Positions 35,357 through 45,459 of a DNA stretch of 64,000 nucleotides are shown here, in pieces; within the stretch, counting starts at the first letter, position 1; each line of letters starts with the position of its first letter. The stretch is from assembly GCF_016623585.1 (NCBI RefSeq), contig NZ_JAEHFY010000009.1, positions 94,073-158,072 on the forward strand. The letters run 5' to 3'. The position numbers and the translations under genes are program-made. Under the pieces are notes generated by a model. That model did not search any database. It was not told the DNA's origin and saw nothing but the letters and a program-made list of their open reading frames with translations. This stretch comes from Pedobacter segetis. Lineage in GTDB: Bacteria; Bacteroidota; Bacteroidia; Sphingobacteriales; Sphingobacteriaceae.

Positions 35357-35671
35357 ATGGAAAAAATAGCATTCAAAATGAAATTAAAGCCCGGTTTTAA
35401 GGCCGAGTATATTAAACGCCATTATTTTATTTGGCCAGAATTGAAGGCCATCCTAAAAAAACACAGAGTAAAAGATTATACTATTTTTTTGGATGAAGAA
35501 ACAGACACTCTTTTTGCGGTACAATTAAAGCAGGGCGAAAGCGATTCCCAGCAGATCGGATCTGAGGAGGTGGTACAAAAATGGTGGGCTTATATGGCAG
35601 ACATCATGGAAACCAACGAAGATAACTCTCCCATATCAAAACCCCTGATCAATGTTTTCCATTTAGATTAG
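35357..35671 (+). CDS. rhaM: L-rhamnose mutarotase
   Basis: A 104-residue RhaM/YiiL-type mutarotase that interconverts alpha and beta L-rhamnopyranose, feeding the isomerase. Typical features: FKMKLKPGFKAEYIKRHYFI at the N-terminus with the His active-site residue, FLDEETDTLFAVQ near 45-57, and the very conserved tail WWAYMADIMETNEDNSP followed by LINVFHLD. It lies 206 bases after lutC, so it may have its own promoter. A broken copy of its tail lies about 13 kb downstream (48538-48624). Confidence 0.93.
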   Translation: MEKIAFKMKLKPGFKAEYIKRHYFIWPELKAILKKHRVKDYTIFLDEETDTLFAVQLKQGESDSQQIGSEEVVQKWWAYMADIMETNEDNSPISKPLINVFHLD

Positions 35672-35707
35672 TTAAATAATACGAATTGGATTTCCTTAAA
35701 ATAGGTT

Positions 35708-36967
35708 TTAAATAGCATGATCTGATGATATATCAACTCCAGACCATGCTTTTTTCGCTGTCCAATCGACAGGTGGGTTGCTCCAAAAAGCATCTGTTTG
35801 TGGTAAGCCCAAGGGCAGCATCCCAACAGAACATAAGTATAAACTACCGGTAGAAATATAAAGTTCGGCAATATGAGGTTGATGCCCAGCAAAACCTATT
35901 TGCAACCAACCGTTTTCATCAAAAGTTCCAGATGGCTCGATCATATTTTTGATCACCAGAGATAGCCCTTCCCTAACTTGGGCAGGATCAATTTCATTGG
36001 GTAGTTTTTTCATTTGTGCAATCATACTTAAACATTGCATTGCTCCAAAACGATAAGCCAAAGACCTGCCAACAGGCGGAAAGCTTCCTTCCGGAGAAAT
36101 CAATCGCTCTTCTATTGTGGCGTAGCGTACCGCCCTTGTTAACGCCGTTTCATAGCTTGAAGCGTTTTGATCTGAGCGCTTTTTTAGTACCTCGGTTATT
36201 TTTACCATCATTGGATGGATAACAAAACTGTTGTAATAATCAAAGTGGAAATCCTTACCATCACCATAAACGCCATCGCCTTTATACCATTCTAAATGTT
36301 TGTTAACCGCAAATTCTATCCTTACCAGATCTCCCTCTTCGCCAACTTCTAATAAAAATGCTTCTATCATCGCCATAAAAAGCAACCAATTATTATATCC
36401 CGGTGTAATGGCTCTAGTAGCCTTAAAAGCCGTGATAACATTTACTTTAACTTCTTTTGGTAAAGGATGCCATAATTGGTTTGGTGCCCGTAACAAACCA
36501 TGTGCAAAAAATGCCGAATCTACCAAAGCTTGGCTATGTCTGCCCCCAGTAAAGTTCATAAAATCAGGAGAATTTGGGTCGGTTGCATTGCTTATGCTCC
36601 GCTGTGCGAGATTGATGTATTTCTCTCTGATTTTTCCTTCATCAGAATTATCTGCACCTAATTCTAACCATGGTGCAATGCCCGCCAACAACCTACCAAA
36701 GGCTTCTAAATGTGTAAACTTAGACCTATCTTGATTACTGTTTGGGTTAATCTCTACAGGCATATTTTTATGCAACGTACCAACACTTAAATTGCTTAAA
36801 ACCGGGTGTGCTATTTTTACCATCGTTGCTACCCAATAAGCTCTTAAATTGGTTTTAACTCTGGTTTCTTTAGGCTTGCTTTCTTCTTTTACTAATAAGT
36901 TTTTTGGCAAAAGCACACTTGTAGCCAGCGTAACTGGGATAAATGATAGAAATTTTCTTCTAAACAT
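35708..36967 (-). CDS. DUF2264-domain secreted protein
   Basis: A 419-residue protein whose body (about 40-400) matches the DUF2264 pattern: FTHLEAFGRLLAGIAPWLE near 83-101, NFTGGRHSQALVDSAFFAHG near 138-157, YNNWLLFMAMIEAFL and DGVYGDGKDFHFDYYNSFVI near 234-253, an alpha/alpha-barrel-like layout found near glycan-degrading enzymes. The N-terminus MFRRKFLSFIPVTLATSVLL has an RRKFL Tat-like motif and a hydrophobic segment, so export is likely. Biochemical activity of the family is not established to my knowledge. It stands convergent to rhaM and heads the minus-strand glycan locus at its 3' side. Confidence 0.8.
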   Translation of the reverse strand: MFRRKFLSFIPVTLATSVLLPKNLLVKEESKPKETRVKTNLRAYWVATMVKIAHPVLSNLSVGTLHKNMPVEINPNSNQDRSKFTHLEAFGRLLAGIAPWLELGADNSDEGKIREKYINLAQRSISNATDPNSPDFMNFTGGRHSQALVDSAFFAHGLLRAPNQLWHPLPKEVKVNVITAFKATRAITPGYNNWLLFMAMIEAFLLEVGEEGDLVRIEFAVNKHLEWYKGDGVYGDGKDFHFDYYNSFVIHPMMVKITEVLKKRSDQNASSYETALTRAVRYATIEERLISPEGSFPPVGRSLAYRFGAMQCLSMIAQMKKLPNEIDPAQVREGLSLVIKNMIEPSGTFDENGWLQIGFAGHQPHIAELYISTGSLYLCSVGMLPLGLPQTDAFWSNPPVDWTAKKAWSGVDISSDHAI

Positions 36968-37239
36968 ATTATGGGTAAATTTTGGTTAGTGGTTTGCCCA
37001 AGATAAAATTTGATAGCAAGCTTTGCAATTTAAAAACCCAAATTGTTTTTCGATTACTAATTCTTTATCCCTATGGTACTTTTGGATGATATATTAAGCA
37101 TTCTTATTATTTACTAAATTATCTACTAAAGCTGCTCTATCCTTCAATAAAAACGGGGGTTTTTCTTCTTAGAGAGCCTAAATAATTGCGCAGCCAAGTA
37201 ATTGAACACCAACAAAATCTATCGGGTTTCCCTTTACTG

Positions 37240-38580
37240 CTATTTAATTCCCCATTCTAAAACCGCAGCTTTTTGGCCAGTTAATTCTTTAATGGTTTCT
37301 CCATCGCCCTGTTCTACATGCTCCACAAAAAGATTTAAAATTCTTTTATCCTTCCAAAGTTCGGTATCATAAGTTGGCTCCCATAAGCCTACGGATGTTT
37401 TGGTTAAATCTTTAAATTTCCATTTATCTTTATCGATATTCTTATTGATAGCCACACTTACCTTGTCCCCTCTTTCAAGATCCCTAAAAAAAACGTAAAC
37501 ATGCTTTTTTTGATGCTTTTGGGCAACAATTAATAGCGGCCTTGAGATAGGAATACGTTTTGTACCCCCGCCCGAAAGGCTAAAAGGGATTTTTCTATTA
37601 GAAATTTGTTGGGTTTGCCAAACATCATCCTTTTTATAAACCAAACGATATTGAGGAACACTATCTTTGGCTGTTTTCCAATAATTAACTATGTAGGGGT
37701 TGTTTTTTTCATCAACTGCAATTGCTGTGGTATTTATCAATTCTGACTTTTGAGGAATTTTTAAGGAGTATTCTGCATTAGCTGCCGTAATGGGTAATAC
37801 ATATTTTTCATTTGTGCTTTTTTTCCAAGTTATGCCTCCATCATCAGATTTTGCATAACAAATATCATGATTTGTAGCCACGTCTCCCGTCTCCCTCCAA
37901 ACCCAAGATATTTGGATAGTACCTGCATTATCAATTACGGTTTGCCAATAAGGGCTGCGTTGGCCTTCTCCGTTTATCCAACCATCTTGTAAGGTTTTCC
38001 ATTCTCTTGTTTGGATGCTATAACTATCCAACATTAAACTGCCATTACCAGAAGCACCATCCCTATATAAAAATAAGAGGTTCCCATTTGCCAGTTTATA
38101 AAACTCTGGATAGGTAACATGTTTTTCTTTAAAGCCCGTCATGCTCATTTTTGGAGTTAATTCTAAAGACCCCGGGCTTACGCTTTTACAATAATTCAGC
38201 TTTTCGCCGTGTAGCCCCCATGTCATGTGTAAATATCCGTCGCCATCTATCATGATACTGATAGATTTGTGCGCATCGGTAGCATCTCCTTTATAAGGGG
38301 TGGTTTTTAAATACCAATCTTTAGAATCGAGCCTTCTTTTACCAAGTACCACGTTTTGGGCCTCATCATAATAAGCAATGTACTGTGTATCTTTAAAGGT
38401 TACTAAAGAATTTCTTCTAAATATAACCGTATTAACAGAATTTTTTGCCCAAGCTAAACCAGCGGGGATTATGGCGGCACCGTTGTTCCCTTTAATTTGG
38501 GAACTTGCGGCAAAGGGTGCAACTAATAATAAAGCCATCATTAAGCCCTTGTTAAGATGCCTGTAAAATGTATTATCCAT
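37240..38580 (-). CDS. Secreted BNR-repeat beta-propeller protein, possible lyase
   Basis: A 446-residue protein with signal peptide (GLMMALLLVAPFAASSQ). The mature part shows BNR/Asp-box-like blades such as AKSDDGGITWKK and is of the BNR_4 type, which includes seven-bladed propeller polysaccharide lyases. Known examples of this fold act on ulvan or cut rhamnosyl-glucuronate ends (PL24, PL25, PL27). With rhamnosidases and mannonate dehydratase nearby, a lyase acting on rhamnose-linked glucuronate is an attractive inference, but active-site residues cannot be confirmed by eye. It follows the GH71/99-like gene by 6 bases. Confidence 0.72.
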   Translation of the reverse strand: MDNTFYRHLNKGLMMALLLVAPFAASSQIKGNNGAAIIPAGLAWAKNSVNTVIFRRNSLVTFKDTQYIAYYDEAQNVVLGKRRLDSKDWYLKTTPYKGDATDAHKSISIMIDGDGYLHMTWGLHGEKLNYCKSVSPGSLELTPKMSMTGFKEKHVTYPEFYKLANGNLLFLYRDGASGNGSLMLDSYSIQTREWKTLQDGWINGEGQRSPYWQTVIDNAGTIQISWVWRETGDVATNHDICYAKSDDGGITWKKSTNEKYVLPITAANAEYSLKIPQKSELINTTAIAVDEKNNPYIVNYWKTAKDSVPQYRLVYKKDDVWQTQQISNRKIPFSLSGGGTKRIPISRPLLIVAQKHQKKHVYVFFRDLERGDKVSVAINKNIDKDKWKFKDLTKTSVGLWEPTYDTELWKDKRILNLFVEHVEQGDGETIKELTGQKAAVLEWGIK

Positions 38581-38586
38581 TTTTTT

Positions 38587-40413
38587 TTATTTATTTTCTT
38601 TGTGGATGTAGCGATAATTAAACCTAGCATTGGGGGCGGCATCACCTTTATCCAAAAAATTGATAACTCCTTCGTTGGCCGGCACATTATCTGCCCATTT
38701 AAAATCTATGGTAAAATTATCTGAGTTGATGTTTAATGATTTTTTAGGGATCTTCACTTCCATTTTATTACCCGATACTCTGTAAGCTACATTTGCCGTG
38801 TTTTCCCATTTCCAACCGCCAAGGCTTTTTGCCAGTGAAGTAGTTTTTTTATCTTTAGGATTTGCGTTTACCAAGAATTGATAACCTTCCCAATCTGGGA
38901 GCATTCGGTTTCTCATATCTATGAAAAGATTCATCCAATTAGGGCTGCCGTAACCCGTAATTGGTTGTGCGGTTTCCACATAAAATGAAATATAATCTTC
39001 ATCCGCGGCTACTTTTGCTTTAACGATATCGTTTCTACCGGTATTATTGATGTATTCTTTGATACTTCCGTATCCAGGATGATTGCGATGGAAAGTATCG
39101 CCTTTATCATCATAAAATTCTGCACTTACATTATCCCAATCCTTAAAATCCCCATCTATTTTAATTTTTTTATTCCCTGTAAAAGATGGGATTTCACGTG
39201 TGCCTTTATATTTCCTGATATTATCAACCAGTTGGTAATAATAGTTATCGGCAAAACCACCTGCCATGGGCTCTGTATCTCTACTATATTCTTGATTATA
39301 TAAATCAACAAAATAAGTATCGCCTTTTTTTATGGGTTTGCCCAAAAAGTTTTTAGCCGCCCCATTATTAAAACGCATGGCAACCCACTCGTTCCAACCG
39401 GTAACAAAAACAAATTCTGGATTTACCTCTAAGGCCCTTTTCCACTGCTCGTTAAAATACAAACCTTTGCCAGATTCTTTTATAGCCGGTTCTTTACCAT
39501 CATGAAAACTACGCCCAATATTTGAAACAGGGTGTTCTGCAACGCTTACGCTAATTTCTTCCGGGATATCTTTATTTTCATGCCAGCCGTAAGATTGTGG
39601 GGTATGATCTAACCACGTCCATTTATCCTTGCCATCACCAAACCATTCTTGATTTTTGCTCCAAGCCCATGATTGGCGAATATTAAAAAAGTCTTTAATT
39701 TGTTGGCTCTGATTTTCTGGTGGGGCTAATAAAAGTGGTTTTCCCTTCCAATAAAACCATAAATCTTTAAACAAACCTTTTTCATAAATACTATCATAAA
39801 GCCTGTTTACGGTTTGCACCGGTTTGCTGTTAACTATAAAGGCGAAGTATGGTGTGGATAAACCTTGTTTGCGCATCTCTCTGTAAACGGTTGCGATTTT
39901 TGTTACCTGTGGTAAATAAATGGCCGCATTGGTAACATCTAAGATGATCACATCAACCCCTGCATCTGATAACATTTGCGCATGTTTTCTGATGATCCAT
40001 TCGTCATCTGGCAAATAATATCCAAAATAAGGCTCTCCCCAATGATGAAACGCGTAGATCGGGCCATATTGCGGATTATCTGGGTTTGCTTTTAACATCT
40101 TACTAATATCATAAGGGCTCGCTTTCTCATCCCCAGATTTTTGGATTACCCCTTCGTCTTTGCGCATTCCTTTTCCATGCTCATCATAACCATGGGCACC
40201 TTGCCAAATGAAATAGAATATACCTACATATTTATCGTCTTTTTTGGGCTGATCAATTGGGGTTACCCTTCCTAAACCATCAGTTGCCACCCAAGTATCT
40301 GCTTTGGACGATGATATGACATTTTTAGAGGTTTCTTGAGCCGATAAGTTAAGGTGCACAAAAGTTGTACAGATAATTATCCATAATATTTTTTTTGAAA
40401 AGCTTTTCTTCAT
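38587..40413 (-). CDS. Secreted GH71/GH99-like glycosidase with C-terminal beta domain
   Basis: A 608-residue protein with signal peptide (ILWIIICTTFVHLNLSAQ). Residues 60-385 look like a TIM barrel of the GH71/GH99-like group: YVGIFYFIWQGAHGYD, HHWGEPYFGYYLPDDEW, AGVDVIILDVTNA, WTWLDHTPQSYGW and FVFVTGWNEWVAMRF with an NEW acidic site. Residues 400-605 start GNKKIKIDGDFKDWDNVSAE, a CBM9/DOMON-like beta sandwich. The family occurs in rhamnose- and uronate-rich glycan loci, but its linkage is uncertain. It lies 3 bases after the GH78-like gene and is in the same operon. Confidence 0.75.
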   Translation of the reverse strand: MKKSFSKKILWIIICTTFVHLNLSAQETSKNVISSSKADTWVATDGLGRVTPIDQPKKDDKYVGIFYFIWQGAHGYDEHGKGMRKDEGVIQKSGDEKASPYDISKMLKANPDNPQYGPIYAFHHWGEPYFGYYLPDDEWIIRKHAQMLSDAGVDVIILDVTNAAIYLPQVTKIATVYREMRKQGLSTPYFAFIVNSKPVQTVNRLYDSIYEKGLFKDLWFYWKGKPLLLAPPENQSQQIKDFFNIRQSWAWSKNQEWFGDGKDKWTWLDHTPQSYGWHENKDIPEEISVSVAEHPVSNIGRSFHDGKEPAIKESGKGLYFNEQWKRALEVNPEFVFVTGWNEWVAMRFNNGAAKNFLGKPIKKGDTYFVDLYNQEYSRDTEPMAGGFADNYYYQLVDNIRKYKGTREIPSFTGNKKIKIDGDFKDWDNVSAEFYDDKGDTFHRNHPGYGSIKEYINNTGRNDIVKAKVAADEDYISFYVETAQPITGYGSPNWMNLFIDMRNRMLPDWEGYQFLVNANPKDKKTTSLAKSLGGWKWENTANVAYRVSGNKMEVKIPKKSLNINSDNFTIDFKWADNVPANEGVINFLDKGDAAPNARFNYRYIHKENK

Positions 40414-40415
40414 GA

Positions 40416-42191
40416 TTACCCTTTGATGATTTTTATCTCTTTTGGTGCCTCTATCTTAGATTCTATTTTGCCATTAGCCAATTTTGTGTGTTTTATTTTA
40501 ACTACGCCATAAGGTGTTGGGAAAGTACCTTCTACAAACCTAAGATCGCCCAAATGCGGTACTATCTTTAAAACTCTGCAACCGGGTTCCATCACTTTTA
40601 CACCTAATACGTTTTCGGTAAGCCAAGAAGTTGGGCCAGATGCCCAACCGTGTGAGAGGCTATGGCGTAATTTTTTATAACTGTAAGCACCATAAGTGGC
40701 ATGGATATCGATTTTACCGGCTGGTAATAACTCATCAATTCTGCCGGCATTTTTCATCCAGCTTAAATCAAAATCTTCCCAAAAGGTGGTTGCGCCCATG
40801 TCTAACATACCGCCCCAATAATCCCTGATGTTATTAATGGCCCCCTCATAATTGCCTGCTTTTGCCTTTGCCTCTAACATATAATAACCATAAAATGTAG
40901 AGAAACCTTTTGTTTGGCCTAAAGAAATAATATCGTCTGCTTTTTTTGCGGGCATTAAACCCGCTAAAGCCATTAAAGATGCTGCCTGTTTGTTATTTAC
41001 TGCATCTGGGATATGTTTTTTCATTTCCTTAATGGTAGCTTCGCACTTTTCTGCGGTTTTTGTTTCTCCCAAAACCCTACATAATTGCGCACCATCTGTT
41101 AAAGTCATTACCATCATGGCTTGCAAACCAGCGTGTACCGCCGGTTTATTGGCAAAAGTTGGCCAATCTAAAAAGCGCATTCCGTCTAAATTCTCGTTAC
41201 CGTCTTTAATTTTAGAAACCAGTAAATCCAACAATGGCACCAGATAATCTCTTTGTTTTTTTAAATAGGTTAAATTGCCTTGGTATTGGTACAATTCCCT
41301 TTGAATACGTACCCACCACATAGAATAGGAGCTAATTCCGTTCATCCACGCTGGTAAAGGCGTTACGCTCTTGATTAAATCTAAACTTTTTGGCACTACT
41401 TCGTTATAACCAAAAACGTTGTTAATGGTCATTACCTCGGGGTGCATATCTCCTACCCAAACCAAACGATCTCTTTTTGGCCCGTCCCAAAGGTATTGTT
41501 GCATATTTAACTGAACAGTATATGCCCCTGTTAACCAAATTTTATTCAACCGCTCATCGCTACTTTTAAACGATCCTAGGTAAGGTACATCGCGAAAAAT
41601 AAACATCGCCCTTGCTTCTTTTAGCAAAAGTTCAGCATTATCATCTACCAAATCTATACGTACAAACCTAAAACCTGTATTACCAATTTCCAGTTCGCCC
41701 AACCATGGCACTTCCAAAGTAAAATCGCGGATAGCATGATCATTGGTTGCTCCTTTAATCGTATCGATATCGGCCATCGCTTCACTCACAGATTCTCCAA
41801 AACGCACCCTGATTTTAACAGGGCCATGCTTTTTCATCAATCCGGTTACCAATTGTAAGCCACCATGTAGTTCTTTGCCAAAATCTAACAGGATGCTGGC
41901 TTTATGGTCTCCATCGTTTCTTAGCTCTACCAAATTTGTATTGATCAGTTCTGCTTGCCCGTTCCCTGCTTGTAATAATCGCTTTGCGTTGCTTACATAT
42001 TTCCCAGTCGAATCTGAAGTCCAAACGATACGTTGTGGAGTTAAATAAACTTTTACCCGATTATCCTTTTCGGTAAGGTAATTTTTTGCAGGACCAAAAA
42101 CAGGCGGCAAAACCGACTGTGCCAATAAGCTACTACTTGAAGCTAATAGCAAGCCTATATTTAAAAGCAATTGATTTTTTAAATTCATCAT
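40416..42191 (-). CDS. GH78-like alpha-L-rhamnosidase
   Basis: A 591-residue secreted protein (signal peptide ending SSSSLLAQ). It has an N-terminal beta domain with VRFGESVSEAMADI near 127-140, typical for GH78, then the (alpha/alpha)6 barrel with LWDGPKRDRLVWVGDMHPE near 237-255, the classic GH78 signature, and MGATTFWEDFD near 470-480 with the likely catalytic Glu. It should remove terminal alpha-L-rhamnose, supplying RhaT. It is shorter than many GH78 enzymes because extra N-terminal domains are missing. It overlaps nothing but sits 1-2 bases from both neighbours, so it is in a tight operon. Confidence 0.85.
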   Translation of the reverse strand: MMNLKNQLLLNIGLLLASSSSLLAQSVLPPVFGPAKNYLTEKDNRVKVYLTPQRIVWTSDSTGKYVSNAKRLLQAGNGQAELINTNLVELRNDGDHKASILLDFGKELHGGLQLVTGLMKKHGPVKIRVRFGESVSEAMADIDTIKGATNDHAIRDFTLEVPWLGELEIGNTGFRFVRIDLVDDNAELLLKEARAMFIFRDVPYLGSFKSSDERLNKIWLTGAYTVQLNMQQYLWDGPKRDRLVWVGDMHPEVMTINNVFGYNEVVPKSLDLIKSVTPLPAWMNGISSYSMWWVRIQRELYQYQGNLTYLKKQRDYLVPLLDLLVSKIKDGNENLDGMRFLDWPTFANKPAVHAGLQAMMVMTLTDGAQLCRVLGETKTAEKCEATIKEMKKHIPDAVNNKQAASLMALAGLMPAKKADDIISLGQTKGFSTFYGYYMLEAKAKAGNYEGAINNIRDYWGGMLDMGATTFWEDFDLSWMKNAGRIDELLPAGKIDIHATYGAYSYKKLRHSLSHGWASGPTSWLTENVLGVKVMEPGCRVLKIVPHLGDLRFVEGTFPTPYGVVKIKHTKLANGKIESKIEAPKEIKIIKG

Positions 42192-42192
42192 C

Positions 42193-45100
42193 TTAATATT
42201 TTATGGTGGTAATATTAACTGCGCCAGTTAAGCCGGCTGGTTGTAACGGACTGTTGGGATTATATAATGGATAACTTGTCCAGGTTTTTCTTTCTGATAT
42301 GGGTAATTTACTATCGCCTATTAAACGGTTTACCCAAGTGTTTACCACAGAAATTTCTACTGTATTTCTACCTTTCTTTATCGCTTTGGTAATATCTACT
42401 CGCCAAGGGGCCGTCCAAATACCGCCTACATCCACACCGTTAACTTTTATTTTCGCCATCACTTTAACATCTGTTAAATTAAGGTAAACCTTTTCTCCGT
42501 TTTGAGGAGTTACCGCATTAAAGCTGTTGTTGTAAACTGCCGTACCAGAGTAATATTTGATACTATCGTTTGTATTTGTTGTCCAATCTGTTAATTGATT
42601 AAAAATTACGGTTTTTTTTGGACCTCTCATCTTTTGGTCAAAAGTTACCAACCATGGGGTATTTATTTCTGTTTCTACTTTTACTTCTGGAAAGTTTTCT
42701 CCGTTTCCTGATGTAGCTGTAGTTGTTTTCCTGAAAACAATGAAAGCACTTTGTAGTGGCGCAAGTTTTAAAGGAACAGTTGTTCTGTTATTACTGATGC
42801 TGAACTGTGGCAACATTCTTACGCTCCCTGTTACAGGATCCCATATTTCTGGTTGTTTACCTCTAATGTTAAAAACCGGATTAAAGCTGATGCTGTTCTC
42901 TGATTGGTTGCTTATAAAGTAAATATCAGCATCTTGGCTTTTTCTGTGGATGTACAAAAGGGGGTCGCTTTCTTCTGCTTTAAAATCGGGAAGGATATTT
43001 AACTTGGCAAAAACTTCTTCCATAGTCATCCCAGACATGATATTACCCTTTCCGAATTTCCTAGATTTTACATTTACGCCGTCAACATCTCCCCACAGTT
43101 CTCTGGCCAATTTTTGTACCTCGGCATCTGCCTGTGGATAGCCTTGTAAACTTGGAGATCGAGAAGGTGCAGGCCCTAAAACATTGGCGCCTTGAGAAAC
43201 CAAATCTTTAACTTTTTGTAAAAACTCTGGGCGCATGGTCTCTAGTTTCGGTAATACCAAAACGCTATAAGTCATTCCATCGGGCAACATTAATTTACCA
43301 TCTACTACGCTAACACGGTTTTTAATTACTTCGGCATTGATATAATCGTAAGAATAACCTTTAGGTAAAGCAGGATCTGTAACTCCTGTCATTTTTGGTG
43401 CGTCTTCACCAATAAAGTACGCAACATCGGCAATGTATTTACCCTGTTGAAGCATAAAATTACATCTTTTGAGATAAGTGGTAAAAAGATGCAAATAGCT
43501 AAACCAAGTGTTGTGCCTGTTAAATTCGTTCCCGAAATTGGCATTGATCCCTGGCACCTTATCATCAGACGGTTGTTCTATATAAACATGCAATAGTGTA
43601 TTGTTAATTCCTTCTGTAAAAAAACGATCGCCACGTTGTTTCATCATGTATGGATAACGCACATAAGGTTTGCCCCCAGCCGTAAACGACTCGGCAGAGA
43701 CTTTGTTTTTCCCGTATATGTGAGCCGATGAGGAGGCTGCCCTGTTTTCTATATTCCCCAATTCTCCCTCGCTCCAAAACTCACCTCCTATTTCGTCTGA
43801 TTGGCCGCCATATTGCAAGAATTCTCCAGGAAAACCCCAATGGCCATAATTCTCTAACCAAGTATGCAAGCCATATTTATGGCTGATATCCCTTAAACCT
43901 CCAACATAATCATAAGCAACCCTATCGGCAATGAAACGCCTCAAATCCCATAAGAAACGATCAGACATTTCTTCGCTCCCTACCACTTCGCCACTCAAAA
44001 CCGGCAGATAAGGCAGCGCATCATAACCATAATTTTCTTTGAATTTTGACAGCATTCCATCTGTCCAGTTTTGCCCTCCTGTTTCGTAACTATCCTGTAC
44101 GGCTACCTTCCAAGTTTTTCTGTCTTCGGCAGGGATCCGTTTGATGATTTCGCCTAAGAAAGCATTAAAATGTTCTGCAACGTGTTGTTTGCTCATTTTA
44201 TCAACCTCTAGCCCAATACCCTCTGGTGATGCCGGGCCGTTCTCTACTTTTGTGGGCAACATTCCAGAGCGAAATACCAACCAATTCCCTTTTGGGGCTT
44301 TCCAATCTAAAGTTCCATCGGCTCGCATTTTACCGGTCAAATCTATTAGCGTACTTGGGTCTATGATTAGGCTTTTGTCGGTTACGATTGGTTGTTGTTT
44401 CCATTGATATTCGTTCCAATAAGGCAAAGGAGTTTGAAACATTTTAGCCAAAGTTTTTTCGGTAAAGCTTTCTACCCTTGGCGTTGCGCTCAATTCTATT
44501 TCTGCAATACCGAAATTTTTTGTAGCCTTTGTAAATACTAACCTAAAATCTTTTCCGCTTGTTGCCGGGAAAGAAATAGCTACGGCTCCATAAGGTTTAA
44601 AACCTACGTTTAAGCTTGCTTTACTTCTATTAATCTCAAAAGATTTGATGGCCCTATAACCATCTTTTTCTTTCACCTGTATTTCTGCATTTGCTCTGGC
44701 TTCTTTATGGGCAGGATAAACAACTAAACTACGAGCGGTATAATTTTCTTTTGTAACAAAATCCATAGTGAATGAGGTAGCTGCGGGGATCATCACCTCA
44801 GTATCTTTATTTCCATCAGTCAGTTTTTCTATATCAGCAACTTTTTCACTTGTTAAAATTTGGGGATTCAGATTGTTAATGGTTTGCCCGTAATTTTCTG
44901 GTACGCTGTATGCCGTTACTCGTACATCCTGAAAATCTCCTTCTGGCTTATCTAACGTAACAGAAACTTCTTTACCACCTTTTAAGATAGTTTGTGAAGA
45001 GGCTAAATAACGCATGGATTGTTGTGGTTTTATCCACGGACCGCCAGATTGGCTCCAGCCTGGGCTATTGAAAATCCCAATCTCTATGTTCAGTTCCGTC

Positions 45101-45459
45101 GCTGTCTTTAACGCGGTATGCAAAATATCCCACCACTCATCAGAAAACAATTTTACGTTACCATAAGGTGTGCTTTCATAGCCGATATTGCCGATAAACG
45201 CCCTATTGATTCCTTGGCTCTTCATGGCGTATAAATCTTTGATTACGCCCTCTTTTGAGATATTATCAGACAGCCAATACCAATAAACGCTGGTTTGGAT
45301 AGAATCTGGTATGTTTATAAAGGTTTGCTCTAACAAGCTTGGTTGGTTATTAATTTTTTTTGTAACAGTAGTATATTTCTTACTACATGATACGCCACCA
45401 AATATTAAAGCCGAGGCTAATAAAAATGGAGATGCTTTTTTAAAGGATTTCGCTATCAT
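42193..45459 (-). CDS. GH106-like alpha-L-rhamnosidase, lipoprotein
   Basis: A 1088-residue protein with a lipoprotein signal (SALIFGGVSC, Cys26), so it is likely anchored at the outer membrane. The body matches the GH106 rhamnosidase-like family: VYWYWLSDNISKEGVIKDLY near 58-77, GIFNSPGWSQSGGPWIKPQQ near 127-146, RSGMLPTKVENGPASPEGIGLEVDK near 398-422, AVQDSYETGGQNWTDGML near 453-470 and SAESFTAGGKPYVRYPYMMK near 588-607. A C-terminal jelly-roll with GTAVYNNSF and WTAPWRVDITKAIKKGRN is also usual. It should cleave alpha-L-rhamnosides from complex glycans. It is the first gene of the minus-strand operon running to the BNR gene. Confidence 0.86.
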   Translation of the reverse strand: MIAKSFKKASPFLLASALIFGGVSCSKKYTTVTKKINNQPSLLEQTFINIPDSIQTSVYWYWLSDNISKEGVIKDLYAMKSQGINRAFIGNIGYESTPYGNVKLFSDEWWDILHTALKTATELNIEIGIFNSPGWSQSGGPWIKPQQSMRYLASSQTILKGGKEVSVTLDKPEGDFQDVRVTAYSVPENYGQTINNLNPQILTSEKVADIEKLTDGNKDTEVMIPAATSFTMDFVTKENYTARSLVVYPAHKEARANAEIQVKEKDGYRAIKSFEINRSKASLNVGFKPYGAVAISFPATSGKDFRLVFTKATKNFGIAEIELSATPRVESFTEKTLAKMFQTPLPYWNEYQWKQQPIVTDKSLIIDPSTLIDLTGKMRADGTLDWKAPKGNWLVFRSGMLPTKVENGPASPEGIGLEVDKMSKQHVAEHFNAFLGEIIKRIPAEDRKTWKVAVQDSYETGGQNWTDGMLSKFKENYGYDALPYLPVLSGEVVGSEEMSDRFLWDLRRFIADRVAYDYVGGLRDISHKYGLHTWLENYGHWGFPGEFLQYGGQSDEIGGEFWSEGELGNIENRAASSSAHIYGKNKVSAESFTAGGKPYVRYPYMMKQRGDRFFTEGINNTLLHVYIEQPSDDKVPGINANFGNEFNRHNTWFSYLHLFTTYLKRCNFMLQQGKYIADVAYFIGEDAPKMTGVTDPALPKGYSYDYINAEVIKNRVSVVDGKLMLPDGMTYSVLVLPKLETMRPEFLQKVKDLVSQGANVLGPAPSRSPSLQGYPQADAEVQKLARELWGDVDGVNVKSRKFGKGNIMSGMTMEEVFAKLNILPDFKAEESDPLLYIHRKSQDADIYFISNQSENSISFNPVFNIRGKQPEIWDPVTGSVRMLPQFSISNNRTTVPLKLAPLQSAFIVFRKTTTATSGNGENFPEVKVETEINTPWLVTFDQKMRGPKKTVIFNQLTDWTTNTNDSIKYYSGTAVYNNSFNAVTPQNGEKVYLNLTDVKVMAKIKVNGVDVGGIWTAPWRVDITKAIKKGRNTVEISVVNTWVNRLIGDSKLPISERKTWTSYPLYNPNSPLQPAGLTGAVNITTIKY

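Noticed and set aside
35140..35376. 78-residue minus-strand frame between lutC and rhaM
   Set aside because: Overlaps both flanking genes on the other strand and lacks any motif.
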